A program made the position numbers and the translations under genes. From the NCBI GenBank assembly GCA_014382465.1, contig JACNJP010000143.1, positions 1 through 9,258 of the forward strand: 9,258 bases of DNA, written 5' to 3'. The notes under the pieces were generated by a model that made no database searches, was not told the origin of the DNA, and saw nothing but the letters and a program-made list of their open reading frames with translations. The first letter of the stretch is position 1. Every line of letters starts with the position of its first letter. Source of the DNA: Planctomycetota bacterium (lineage in GTDB: Bacteria > Planctomycetota > UBA1135). Below, piece after piece: positions 1 to 5,247 of this stretch.

Positions 1-40
1 GCCGTCGAGGTGTCTGACACTTGCCCTGGTCTGGCGCATG
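1..40 (-). CDS. Possible 5' end of the next operon gene (rpsE position), very tentative
   Basis: An ATG at 38-40 is preceded by GGAG four bases upstream and lies 6 bp beyond the codon where rplR would normally stop. That spacing matches the other junctions of the cluster. In the usual spc order the next gene is rpsE (S5). The 13 visible residues (MRQTRASVRHLDG) do not resemble any S5 region I can recall, although S5 N-termini vary. The fragment is too short to assign, and it overlaps a REP-like palindrome. It may not be a gene at all. Confidence 0.2.
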
Positions 41-421
41 TCGCTCCGACCACTCCCGCCCTCCCTCCCGGGCGGCTTCGGCGAGCGCTTTGACCCGGCC
101 GTGGTAGAGGGAGCGGCCGCCGTCGAACTCCACCTTGGAGAGGCCGGCGGCGGTGGCGCGCTGGGCGATGGCGGCGCCGACGGCGGCGGCGCGCTCAGAC
201 TTGGACTTCCCGGCCAGCTGCTCGAGGAGGTCCTTCTCGATGTCGCTGGCGCTGGCGAGGGTCCGGCCCTGCTCGTCATCGATGAGCTGGACGGAGATGT
301 GCTTCAAGCTGCGGTGGATCGACAGCCGCGGACGGTCGACGACGCCGCGGAGGCGACTGCGCACGCCCAGGGCCTTGCGCTGGCGCCGCTTCCACTTTCT
401 CTTCTGCTGTGTGTGGTCCAT
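1..421 (-). CDS. rplR: 50S ribosomal protein L18, 3' end open at window edge
   Basis: L18 binds 5S rRNA with L5 and helps build the central protuberance of the 50S subunit. The start ATG at 419-421 follows an AAGGA Shine-Dalgarno that overlaps the rplF stop, with a 5-bp gap. The basic N-terminus (residues 1-25, many K and R), 'RPRLSIHRSLKHISVQLIDD' (about 30-49) and the C-terminal 'YHGRVKALAEAAREGG' (106-121) are family hallmarks. E. coli L18 is 117 residues and ends in 'AGLQF'. Here the matching end is 'GGREW' at residue 124, but the next codon (47-49) is TCG (Ser), not a stop, and the frame stays open for 140 codons to the window edge. One base would turn TCG into TAG. This could be a stop-loss, a real C-terminal extension, a sequence error or a bad contig end. 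Identity is certain; the 3' end is unresolved. Confidence 0.93.
   Translation of the reverse strand, partial: MDHTQQKRKWKRRQRKALGVRSRLRGVVDRPRLSIHRSLKHISVQLIDDEQGRTLASASDIEKDLLEQLAGKSKSERAAAVGAAIAQRATAAGLSKVEFDGGRSLYHGRVKALAEAAREGGREWSERHAPDQGKCQTPRR
11..21. repeat. Perfect 11-bp palindrome GTGTCTGACAC (REP-like)
   Basis: GTGTC and GACAC are perfect inverted arms around a single central T. From memory, palindromes of the form GGTGTCWGACAC occur near REP-associated tyrosine transposases (RAYT, Y1/IS200-like) in many genomes. No transposase is visible here, so the link to RAYT is inference. It sits beyond the last conserved residue of rplR, where rpsE would be expected. Confidence 0.4.
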
Positions 422-426
422 GATCC

Positions 427-969
427 TTAAGCGAGCGCCTTGCCGGCCTTGCGACGCACTTCCTCACCCTTGTAACGGATGCCCTTGCCCTTGTACGGCT
501 CCGGCGGGCGGACCCGCCGGATGTTGGCGGCGAACTGGCCGACCGCCTGCTTGTCGATGCCGGTGACGACGATCTCGGTCGGCGAGGCCAGCGAGACCGG
601 GACGCCCTCGGGCGGATCGCACTTCACCGTGTGGCAGAAGCCGATCTGCATCTCGATTCCCTGGCCGTTCGGCTTGGCGTTCCAGCCGGTGCCGACGATC
701 TCCAGCGACTTGGTGTAGCCCTCGGTGACGCCGAGGACCATGTTGGCGATGTGGGCCCGGACCAGCCCCTGGCGGGCGGCGGCGTCCTTGTTCGAGCCGG
801 CGCCGGAGCGCGAGGTGACCGCGGCCCCGTCGACGGTCTCGACCGAGACCTCGGGGAACAGCGGGAAGCTCAGCTGCCCCTTGGGGCCCTTGACCTCGAC
901 GCGGTCACGCTGGACGGTGAGCTCGACCCCACCGGGGATCTTGACGGGCTGGTTTCCGATGCGCGACAT
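427..969 (-). CDS. rplF: 50S ribosomal protein L6
   Basis: L6 sits at the base of the L7/L12 stalk near the sarcin-ricin loop and supports factor binding. The 180-residue protein (E. coli 177) shows the family start 'MSRIGNQPVKIPGGVELT', 'VKGPKGQLSFPL' (27-37), and the C-terminal signature 'RPPEPYKGKGIRY' (154-166) followed by 'RRKAGK'. The frame is open 11 codons further upstream, but that part overlaps the end of rpsH and carries no family similarity, so the ATG at 967-969 is the start. Only a weak ribosome binding site is visible; the spacer from the rpsH stop is AGCC, suggesting translational coupling. The motif 'GTGWNAK' (93-99) replaces the 'GVGYRA' of most bacteria, and I associate it with Planctomycetota-like L6. 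Unremarkable otherwise. Confidence 0.98.
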   Translation of the reverse strand: MSRIGNQPVKIPGGVELTVQRDRVEVKGPKGQLSFPLFPEVSVETVDGAAVTSRSGAGSNKDAAARQGLVRAHIANMVLGVTEGYTKSLEIVGTGWNAKPNGQGIEMQIGFCHTVKCDPPEGVPVSLASPTEIVVTGIDKQAVGQFAANIRRVRPPEPYKGKGIRYKGEEVRRKAGKALA

Positions 970-973
970 GGCT

Positions 974-1375
974 CTAGAACACGCTGCAGAGGACCTCGCC
1001 ACCGATGCAGAGCTCCTTGGCCCTGCGGTGGCTCATGACCCCCTTGGAAGTGGACAGGATGGTGGTTCCGAGGCCGCGCCGGACCACCGGGACGTCCTGG
1101 GCGCCGGCGTAGGCCCGGCAGCCGGGCTTGGACACCCGCTTGATCTCGGTGATGGCGTTGCGGCCGTCCTCGTCGTACTTGAGCGCCAGCCTCAGCACGC
1201 CGAAGCCGCGCTCGTCCTCGGAGGTCTCGATCTCGCCGATGTAGCCCTCGTCCTTGAGCGCCAGGGCGACCGCGCTCTTGAGCTTGGAGGAGGGGACGTC
1301 GACGAACTTGCGCCGGACCTGGATTCCGTTGCGGATCCGGGTCAGCATGTCGGCAATGGGGTCGGTCATGGTCAT
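974..1375 (-). CDS. rpsH: 30S ribosomal protein S8
   Basis: S8 binds helix 21 of 16S rRNA early in 30S assembly, and in E. coli it represses its own operon. The 133-residue protein begins 'MTMTDPIADMLTRIRNG' and has the RNA-binding 'STSKGVMS' (108-115). It ends 'GGEVLCSVF', a form I associate with Planctomycetota and some other phyla, as against 'GGEVLAYVW' in Actinobacteria. Two ATG codons lie in frame (1373-1375 and 1367-1369). GAGG seven bases upstream of the first one favours it. The gene follows rpsN after 13 bp, and its TAG stop is 4 bp from rplF. Nothing in the core looks odd. I cannot tell from sequence alone whether autogenous control exists here. Confidence 0.98.
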   Translation of the reverse strand: MTMTDPIADMLTRIRNGIQVRRKFVDVPSSKLKSAVALALKDEGYIGEIETSEDERGFGVLRLALKYDEDGRNAITEIKRVSKPGCRAYAGAQDVPVVRRGLGTTILSTSKGVMSHRRAKELCIGGEVLCSVF

Positions 1376-1391
1376 GGCTGTTCCTCGCTTA
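1376..1391 (-). promoter_or_regulatory. Shine-Dalgarno of rpsH
   Basis: Reading the minus strand, the rpsN stop TAA is followed by GCGAGGAACAGCC and then ATG. GAGG lies seven bases before the ATG at 1373-1375, and this decides the start of rpsH over the in-frame ATG two codons later. Confidence 0.7.
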
Positions 1392-1694
1392 CCAGGAGGC
1401 CTTCCGGACCCCGGGCAGTTCGCCGGCGTGAGCCAGGCGCCGGAACACCAGCCGCGAGACGCCGAACTTGCGGTAGTAGGCGCGCGGGCGGCCGGTGAGG
1501 GCGCAGCGGTTGTGGAGACGGACCGGGCTCGAGTCCCGGGGCAGGCGCAGCAGCTTCTTGTAGGCGGCGGCCTTGTCCTCGAGGGACGCGTTGGGGTCCT
1601 TGGTCACCCGCAGCAGGGCGGCCCGCTTCTCGGCGTATTGCGCCACGAGCTTCTGGCGGCGGTATTCGCGGTTCTTTGCGCTGGTCTTGGCCAT
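1389..1694 (-). CDS. rpsN: 30S ribosomal protein S14, zinc-free long form
   Basis: S14 is a 30S head protein that contacts S3, S10 and S19 and is added late in assembly. At 101 residues it equals the E. coli protein in length. It shows 'MAKTSAKNRE' at the start, the central 'RLPRDSSPVRLHNRCALTGRP' region (about 49-69) and the ending 'GELPGVRKASW'. The two CXXC pairs of the short zinc-ribbon S14 are absent; the only cysteine is in 'NRCALTG'. It is therefore the C-minus type, sitting in the ancestral spc position. High-GC Gram-positives usually have the short zinc form at this locus, so this argues against an actinobacterial source. Gaps are 3 bp from rplE and 13 bp to rpsH. Confidence 0.98.
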   Translation of the reverse strand: MAKTSAKNREYRRQKLVAQYAEKRAALLRVTKDPNASLEDKAAAYKKLLRLPRDSSPVRLHNRCALTGRPRAYYRKFGVSRLVFRRLAHAGELPGVRKASW

Positions 1695-1697
1695 CGG

Positions 1698-2246
1698 TCA
1701 GTTCTCGTCGGGGCGGCGGAAAGGCATGCCGAAGGCCTCGAGGAGGGCGCGGCCCTCTTCGTCGGTCTGCGCGCTGGTCACGAAGGTCACGTTCATCCCC
1801 TGCTGGTACTCGACCTTGTCGAGGTCGATCTCGGGGAACAGGGACTGCTCGGTCAGGCCCAGGCTGAAGTTGCCGCGGCCGTCGAAGTTGTCCTTGACGC
1901 CCTGGAAGTCGCGGATCCGCGGCAGGACCACCGAGATCAGGCGGTCCAGGAATTCGAACATGCGGGCGCCGCGCAGCGTCACCACCGCGCCGACCGGCAT
2001 GCCCTCGCGGACCTTGAAGCCGGCCACCGACTTCTTGGCCTTGGTGATCATCGACTTCTGGCCGGTGATCTTGGACAGCTCCTTGGCGGCGGCCTCGACG
2101 CGGGCCTTGTTCTCGACCGCCTGGCCGACCCCCATGCTGACGACGATCTTCTTCAGGTGGGGCGCCTGCAGGCTGTTGTCGAAGGAGAAGCGCTCCATCA
2201 GCTTGGGATGGATCTCCTCGGTGTACTTTTCGGAGAGGCGGGTCAT
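1698..2246 (-). CDS. rplE: 50S ribosomal protein L5
   Basis: L5 binds 5S rRNA and the P-site tRNA elbow and forms an intersubunit bridge with S13. The 182-residue protein (E. coli 179) reads 'MTRLSEKYTEEIHPKLMERF' at the N-terminus. It then has 'KKIVVSMGVG' (32-41), 'TGQKSMITKAKKSVAGFKVR' (61-80), 'RLISVVLPRIRDFQGV' (about 102-117), 'FDGRGNFSLGLTEQSLFPEI' (120-139) and a C-terminal 'TDEEGRALLEAFGMPFR'. All are standard L5 blocks. It starts 4 bp after the rplX stop with little Shine-Dalgarno of its own, consistent with coupling. In E. coli the S8 regulatory site lies around the rplE start. With only a 4-bp spacer, any equivalent would have to be inside coding sequence, and I could not establish one. 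Confidence 0.98.
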   Translation of the reverse strand: MTRLSEKYTEEIHPKLMERFSFDNSLQAPHLKKIVVSMGVGQAVENKARVEAAAKELSKITGQKSMITKAKKSVAGFKVREGMPVGAVVTLRGARMFEFLDRLISVVLPRIRDFQGVKDNFDGRGNFSLGLTEQSLFPEIDLDKVEYQQGMNVTFVTSAQTDEEGRALLEAFGMPFRRPDEN

Positions 2247-2250
2247 CGCT

Positions 2251-2559
2251 CTAATCGAATTTGGTGCCGCAGGGGATGCCGACGCGGGCCTTCTTGCCGC
2301 CCTCGATGACGTTCTTGGTGCGGACGCCCTTGCCGGCCTTCTCGCTCCACAGGAGCACGTTGGAGGCGGCGATGGACATCTCGCGGTCGACCACTCCGCC
2401 CTGCGGGTTGGCGGTGGTCTTGGGCAGGTTCTTGGTGCGCAGGTTCACCCCCTCGACGAACAGCCGCCCTGTGTCCAGGACGACCCGGAGGACGCGCCCG
2501 CGCTTGCCCCGTTCATTGCCGGCGGTGACGACGACTTCATCTCCCTTCTTCACGTGCAT
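2251..2559 (-). CDS. rplX: 50S ribosomal protein L24
   Basis: L24 is an assembly-initiating protein that binds the 5' domain of 23S rRNA near the tunnel exit. It has 102 residues, close to E. coli's 104. A KOW motif occupies about residues 3-30 ('KKGDEVVVTAGNERGKRGRV'). It is followed by 'VEGVNLRTKNL' and 'NPQGGVVDREMSIAASNVLL', the normal L24 body. The C-terminus is short and carries one cysteine, with no zinc motif. A strong GGAGGTGG lies nine bases before the ATG inside the last codons of rplN, whose stop is only 2 bp away. This suggests both independent loading and coupling. Confidence 0.98.
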   Translation of the reverse strand: MHVKKGDEVVVTAGNERGKRGRVLRVVLDTGRLFVEGVNLRTKNLPKTTANPQGGVVDREMSIAASNVLLWSEKAGKGVRTKNVIEGGKKARVGIPCGTKFD

Positions 2560-2575
2560 GCTCAGACCACCTCCT
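2560..2575 (-). promoter_or_regulatory. Shine-Dalgarno of rplX inside the rplN end
   Basis: On the minus strand GGAGGTGG encodes the final residues of L14 and stands nine bases before the rplX ATG. It is one of the strongest Shine-Dalgarno matches in the window, which shows that this organism does use anti-SD pairing even though several other junctions lack it. Confidence 0.75.
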
Positions 2576-2930
2576 GCGCCAGCGACACGATCTTCATGTA
2601 GCTGCGCTCGCGGAGCTCGCGGGCGACGGCGCCGAAGATGCGCGTGCCCTTGGGGTTGCCGTCGGCGTCGATCAGAACGAGGGCGTTCCGGTCGAAGCGG
2701 ACGTAGCTGCCGTCCTTGCGGCGGACGCGCTGCTTGGTCCGGACGATGACGCCGCGCACGACCTCACCGGTCTTGACGTCGCTGCCCGGGACCGCCTTCT
2801 TGACCGAGGCGACGATCACGTCGCCGAGGCCGGCGAAGCGGCGCTTGGAGCCGCCAAGCACCTTGATGCACATCACTTCCCTGGCGCCGCTGTTGTCAGC
2901 GACGTCCAGCCGGGTCTGCATCTGAATCAT
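2562..2930 (-). CDS. rplN: 50S ribosomal protein L14
   Basis: L14 lies on the subunit interface, contacts L19 and 16S helix 14, and is the docking site for the silencing factor RsfS. The 122 residues match the family length exactly. Visible blocks are 'MIQMQTRLDVADNSGAREVM' (1-20), 'KVLGGSKRR' (23-31), 'GDVIVASVKKAVPGSDVKTG' (36-55) with the family 'VxRT' block after it, 'DGSYVRFDRNALVLI' and 'GTRIFGAVARELRERSYMKI'. This is the first gene of the spc half of the cluster. Its 24-bp spacer after rpsQ is the longest between genes downstream of rplC, and carries a strong purine-rich Shine-Dalgarno. No convincing promoter is visible there, so read-through from the S10 genes is likely. Confidence 0.98.
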   Translation of the reverse strand: MIQMQTRLDVADNSGAREVMCIKVLGGSKRRFAGLGDVIVASVKKAVPGSDVKTGEVVRGVIVRTKQRVRRKDGSYVRFDRNALVLIDADGNPKGTRIFGAVARELRERSYMKIVSLAQEVV

Positions 2931-2954
2931 GGTTTCTCTCCCTTCTCCTTGGGC
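2931..2954 (-). promoter_or_regulatory. rpsQ-rplN spacer with strong Shine-Dalgarno
   Basis: The 24-bp spacer reads, on the minus strand, CCCAAGGAGAAGGGAGAG followed by AAACC and ATG. AAGGAG and GGGAG both fit anti-SD pairing. The site corresponds to the border between the S10 and spc operons of E. coli; here no TTGACA-like box is seen nearby. Confidence 0.65.
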
Positions 2955-3245
2955 CTAGGCCGTGGCGTCCAGGACGCGGACCAGGCGCCAGCGCTTCAGC
3001 TTGCTGAGCGGACGCGCGCCCATGATCTCGACCTGGTCGCCGACCTGGGCGGCGCCGGCCTCGTCGTGGGCGTAGAACTTGCGGCGGACCCGCAGGGTCT
3101 TCTTGTAGAGCGGGTGCCGGGAGACGTGCTCCACGCGGACCACGATGGTCTTCTCCATCTTGGTGCTGACCACGATGCCGCGCATGGTCTTGCGGGTGCC
3201 GCGGTCGGCGGCGGCATCGGTCTGGGTCGGGGCTTGCTCGTTCAT
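2955..3245 (-). CDS. rpsQ: 30S ribosomal protein S17
   Basis: S17 is a primary 16S-binding protein (OB fold) that stabilises the 5' domain of the 30S body. Its 96 residues exceed E. coli's 84 because of an acidic, polar N-terminal extension of about 18 residues ('MNEQAPTQTDAAADRG'). The core begins at 'RKTMRGIVVSTKMEKTIVV' and continues with 'RHPLYKKTLRVRRKFYAHDE' and the conserved ending 'GARPLSKLKRWRLVRVL'. The ATG at 3243-3245, 5 bp after the rpmC stop, is chosen because it fits the operon spacing. An internal ATG at codon 21 lies inside the conserved core, so it is unlikely to be the start. The extension could be an unstructured tail at the ribosome surface. Confidence 0.97.
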   Translation of the reverse strand: MNEQAPTQTDAAADRGTRKTMRGIVVSTKMEKTIVVRVEHVSRHPLYKKTLRVRRKFYAHDEAGAAQVGDQVEIMGARPLSKLKRWRLVRVLDATA

Positions 3246-3250
3246 GGCTC

Positions 3251-3463
3251 TCAGCGCGACTCCTGGTCGCGGATCTGCAGCTCCCGCTCCTGCAGGATGG
3301 TCTTCATGCGGGCGATCTCGCGCCGCAGGCGCCGGATCTTGGCCGGGTCGGCGTTGCCCTCTGTGAGGGTGCGGAACTTCATCTCGAACAGGTCCTTCTC
3401 GGCCTTCTTCAGGTCGAAGAGGATCTCGCTGTCTTCCTTGCCGCGGATTTCGGTCGCGTCCAT
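3251..3463 (-). CDS. rpmC: 50S ribosomal protein L29
   Basis: L29 is a small two-helix protein beside L23 at the tunnel exit, contributing to the platform used by targeting factors. The 70-residue protein has a first helix with 'MDATEIRGKEDSEILFDLKK' and 'LFEMKFRTLTEG', and a second helix with 'RLRREIARMKTILQERELQI'. Length and charge pattern are typical (E. coli 63). The second helix resembles what I remember of Planctomycetota/PVC L29 ('IARIKTVLRERE'), which is weak support for that affiliation. It sits 3 bp from rplP and 5 bp from rpsQ with no strong ribosome binding site, so it is probably translated by coupling. Confidence 0.96.
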   Translation of the reverse strand: MDATEIRGKEDSEILFDLKKAEKDLFEMKFRTLTEGNADPAKIRRLRREIARMKTILQERELQIRDQESR

Positions 3464-3466
3464 GGG

Positions 3467-3973
3467 TCAGATGTGCTTCCTGGCGATCATTCGGACCCGC
3501 ATCGGCAGCTTGTGGGCGACGCGGTTGAAGGCGAGGCGGGCGGTGGCCTCATCGACCCCGCCGAGCTCGTAGACGACGGTGCCGGGCTTGATCACGGCGA
3601 CCCAGCGGTCGACGTCGCCCTTGCCGGAGCCCATCCGGACCTCCAGCGGCTTGGCGGTGACCGCCTTGTGCGGGAAGACCCGGATCCACAGCTTGCCGTC
3701 GCTGGCGGCCCGGCCGGCGGCCACCCGGCCCGCCTCGATGGTGCGGGCGTTGAGCCAGGTCCACTCCAGCGCCTGGAGGCCGAAGTCGCCGAAGGCGACC
3801 CGGTTGCCGCGGGTGGCCTTGGCGGTGCAGGGGCCCTTGATCGGCGCGCGCCGGGTCTTGATGTGCTGCTTGCGGGCGGCCGGCCCGCGGCCACCCGGCA
3901 CCTTCGAGGCGTAGGTGCCCTTGAGCTTGCCCCGCTGCGACTTGCGGTACTTGACACGTTTCGGCATCAACAT
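3467..3973 (-). CDS. rplP: 50S ribosomal protein L16 with a basic N-terminal insertion
   Basis: L16 lies next to the A-site tRNA elbow between helices 38 and 89 and is needed for peptidyl-transferase centre maturation. At 168 residues it is about 32 longer than the usual 136-144. The start 'MLMPKRVKYRKSQRGKLKG' and the body from 'ATRGNRVAFGDFGLQALE' (53-70), 'GKLWIRVFPHKAVTAKPLEV' (93-112) and 'RMGSGKG' (113-119) are canonical. Arg113 matches Arg81 of E. coli, which YcfD hydroxylates. Between them, roughly residues 20-52, lies an extra stretch rich in K, R, G and P ('PGGRGPAARKQHIKTRRAPI' at 26-45). No stop or frame break interrupts it. GGAGG seven bases upstream, overlapping the rpsC stop, fixes the start. 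Identity is certain; the role of the insert is unknown. Confidence 0.97.
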   Translation of the reverse strand: MLMPKRVKYRKSQRGKLKGTYASKVPGGRGPAARKQHIKTRRAPIKGPCTAKATRGNRVAFGDFGLQALEWTWLNARTIEAGRVAAGRAASDGKLWIRVFPHKAVTAKPLEVRMGSGKGDVDRWVAVIKPGTVVYELGGVDEATARLAFNRVAHKLPMRVRMIARKHI

Positions 3974-3989
3974 GCTTGTTCCTCCGTTA
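3974..3989 (-). promoter_or_regulatory. Shine-Dalgarno of rplP overlapping the rpsC stop region
   Basis: The minus strand reads TAA (rpsC stop), CGGAGGAACAAGC, ATG. GGAGG ends about eight bases before the ATG and supports 'MLMPKR' as the true L16 start over the internal ATG two codons in. Confidence 0.75.
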
Positions 3990-4619
3990 CAGGCGCACGA
4001 TGTCGCCGGTGAAGATCCAGACCTTCACGCCGAGCACGCCATAGCTGGTCTTGGCCTCCGCGAGACCGTAGTCGGTTCTCGCGCAGAGCGTCTGGAGGGG
4101 GATCCGGCCACTGCGCTGGGTCATGGTCCGGCTCATCTCGGAGCCGTCGATCCGGCCGCTGACCTGGATCTTGGCGCCCTCGGCGCCGGCGTTCATGGTG
4201 TTCTCGAGCACCCGCTTCATCTGGCGCCGGGGCGAGACCCGCCGCTCGATCGCCGCGGCCAGGTTCTCGGCCACGGTGACCGCGTCCAGGTCCCAGTGGC
4301 GGACCTCCTGGATGTCGAGCTTGATCTCGAGGCCGGAGAGCCTCTCGAGGTCGGCGACCAGGGCGTCACGGGTGGCGTAGCCGCGGCCGATGACCTCGCC
4401 CTTGCGGGTCGCGAGCAGCATGACGGTCATGCGGTCGCCGCGGCGCTGGATCTCGATCCGGGAGATGATGCCCTTGCGGAACCGGTCCTTGATCAGGCGG
4501 CGGACCTTGTAGTCCATCTGCAGGCACTTGCCGTAGTCGGTTCCTCGGGCGAACCAACGGGAGCGCCAGGGCTCGCTGATACCGACCCGGAAGCCGATGG
4601 GGTGGATCTTCTGTCCCAT
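3987..4619 (-). CDS. rpsC: 30S ribosomal protein S3, altered KH loop
   Basis: S3 lines the mRNA entry channel with S4 and S5 and takes part in the ribosomal helicase activity. The 210-residue protein starts 'MGQKIHPIGFRVGISEPW'. It has a type II KH domain (about 50-105) and a C-terminal domain with 'RRVSPRRQMKRVLENTMNAG' (126-145), 'VSGRIDGSEMSRT' and 'GVKVWIFTGDI'. Arg131, Arg132 and Lys135, the helicase residues in E. coli numbering, are all present at the same positions. The KH GXXG loop, GKKG in E. coli, reads GRGY at residues 78-81 with no length change, so its second glycine is shifted. The start is 2 bp after the rplV stop, with GAGAGG inside rplV as a Shine-Dalgarno. Confidence 0.98.
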   Translation of the reverse strand: MGQKIHPIGFRVGISEPWRSRWFARGTDYGKCLQMDYKVRRLIKDRFRKGIISRIEIQRRGDRMTVMLLATRKGEVIGRGYATRDALVADLERLSGLEIKLDIQEVRHWDLDAVTVAENLAAAIERRVSPRRQMKRVLENTMNAGAEGAKIQVSGRIDGSEMSRTMTQRSGRIPLQTLCARTDYGLAEAKTSYGVLGVKVWIFTGDIVRL

Positions 4620-4621
4620 GT

Positions 4622-4972
4622 CTAGCTGGCCTCTCGTTCGGAGAGCGTGATCTTGATGTGCGAGGTGCGGCGGCGGATCGGGTTGGTCCGGCCCATGGAG
4701 CCGGGCCGGAAGCGCATCCGGCCGTGGATCAGGGGGCCCTCGTCGACGCGAGCGTCGCGGACGACCAGCGCGTTGACGTCGACGGCGTCGCTCTGGCCGG
4801 CGTTGGCGACCGCGGAGCGCAGCACCTTGCTGAACAGGGCGGCGCCGCGGGTCTGGGCCACCGACAGCACGTCGAGGGCCCGGTTGACGTCCAGGCCGCG
4901 GATCAGGTCGGCGGCCGGCCGGGCCTTCTTGGCCGAGATGTGCGCGTAGCGGTGGGAAGCACGGAAATCCAT
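4622..4972 (-). CDS. rplV: 50S ribosomal protein L22
   Basis: L22 contacts all 23S domains, and its long beta-hairpin lines the exit tunnel beside L4, where macrolides and arrest peptides act. The 116 residues begin 'MDFRASHRYAHISAKKARPA', then 'DLIRGLDVNRALDVL', 'KVLRSAVANA' (49-58) and 'VRDARVDEGP' (71-80). The hairpin follows (about 78-102, 'MRFRPGSMGRTNPIRRRTSH'). Compared with E. coli the hairpin looks about three residues longer on the side before 'RFRP'. The frame is open 19 codons further upstream, but that part overlaps rpsS and has no family match, so the ATG at 4970-4972 is used. The spacer to rpsS is 10 bp and contains only a weak GGGG site. Confidence 0.97.
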   Translation of the reverse strand: MDFRASHRYAHISAKKARPAADLIRGLDVNRALDVLSVAQTRGAALFSKVLRSAVANAGQSDAVDVNALVVRDARVDEGPLIHGRMRFRPGSMGRTNPIRRRTSHIKITLSEREAS

Positions 4973-4982
4973 GGTCTGCCCC

Positions 4983-5243
4983 TTACTTCTTCTCGTGGCC
5001 GCGGAAGGTCCGGGTGGGAGAGAACTCACCCAGACGGTGTCCCACCATGTCCTCGGTGACGAAGACCTTCCAGAAGGTCTTGCCGTTGTGGACCATGAAG
5101 GTAATCCCGACGTAGTCGGGGAGGATCGTTGAGGCGCGCGCCCAGGTCTTGATGGGCTTGCGGTCCCCAGCGGCTTGGGCCTGGTCGACCTTGCGCTGGA
5201 GCCGCGGCTCGACCCAGGGGCCCTTCTTTACGCTGCGAGCCAT
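4983..5243 (-). CDS. rpsS: 30S ribosomal protein S19
   Basis: S19 sits in the 30S head with S13, contacts the A-site tRNA and forms bridge B1a. Its 86 residues match the family. The start 'MARSVKKGPWVEPRLQRKVD' and 'IKTWARASTILPDYVGITFM' (31-50) are conserved. So are 'VHNGKTFWKVFVTEDMVGHR' and the ending 'LGEFSPTRTFRGHEKK'. GAGG in the last codons of rplB precedes the ATG, with a 4-bp gap from the rplB stop. Nothing unusual is seen. Confidence 0.98.
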   Translation of the reverse strand: MARSVKKGPWVEPRLQRKVDQAQAAGDRKPIKTWARASTILPDYVGITFMVHNGKTFWKVFVTEDMVGHRLGEFSPTRTFRGHEKK

Positions 5244-5247
5244 AGGA

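Noticed and set aside
970..1002. Eleven extra N-terminal codons for rplF
   Set aside because: They overlap the end of rpsH and have no L6 similarity; the family N-terminus 'MSRIGNQPV' starts at 969.
1389..1694. Zinc-ribbon motif in S14
   Set aside because: Only one cysteine is present, so there is no CXXC pair.
1254..2309. Long plus-strand open frame of 351 codons, and similar plus-strand frames such as 5149-6117
   Set aside because: They lie antisense to rpsH, rpsN, rplE and rplB in GC-rich DNA, where stop codons are rare in the opposite strand. Their translations are low-complexity and match no family, and the minus-strand genes are certain.
4973..5029. Nineteen extra N-terminal codons for rplV
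   Set aside because: They overlap rpsS and do not resemble L22; the conserved region begins at the ATG at 4970-4972.
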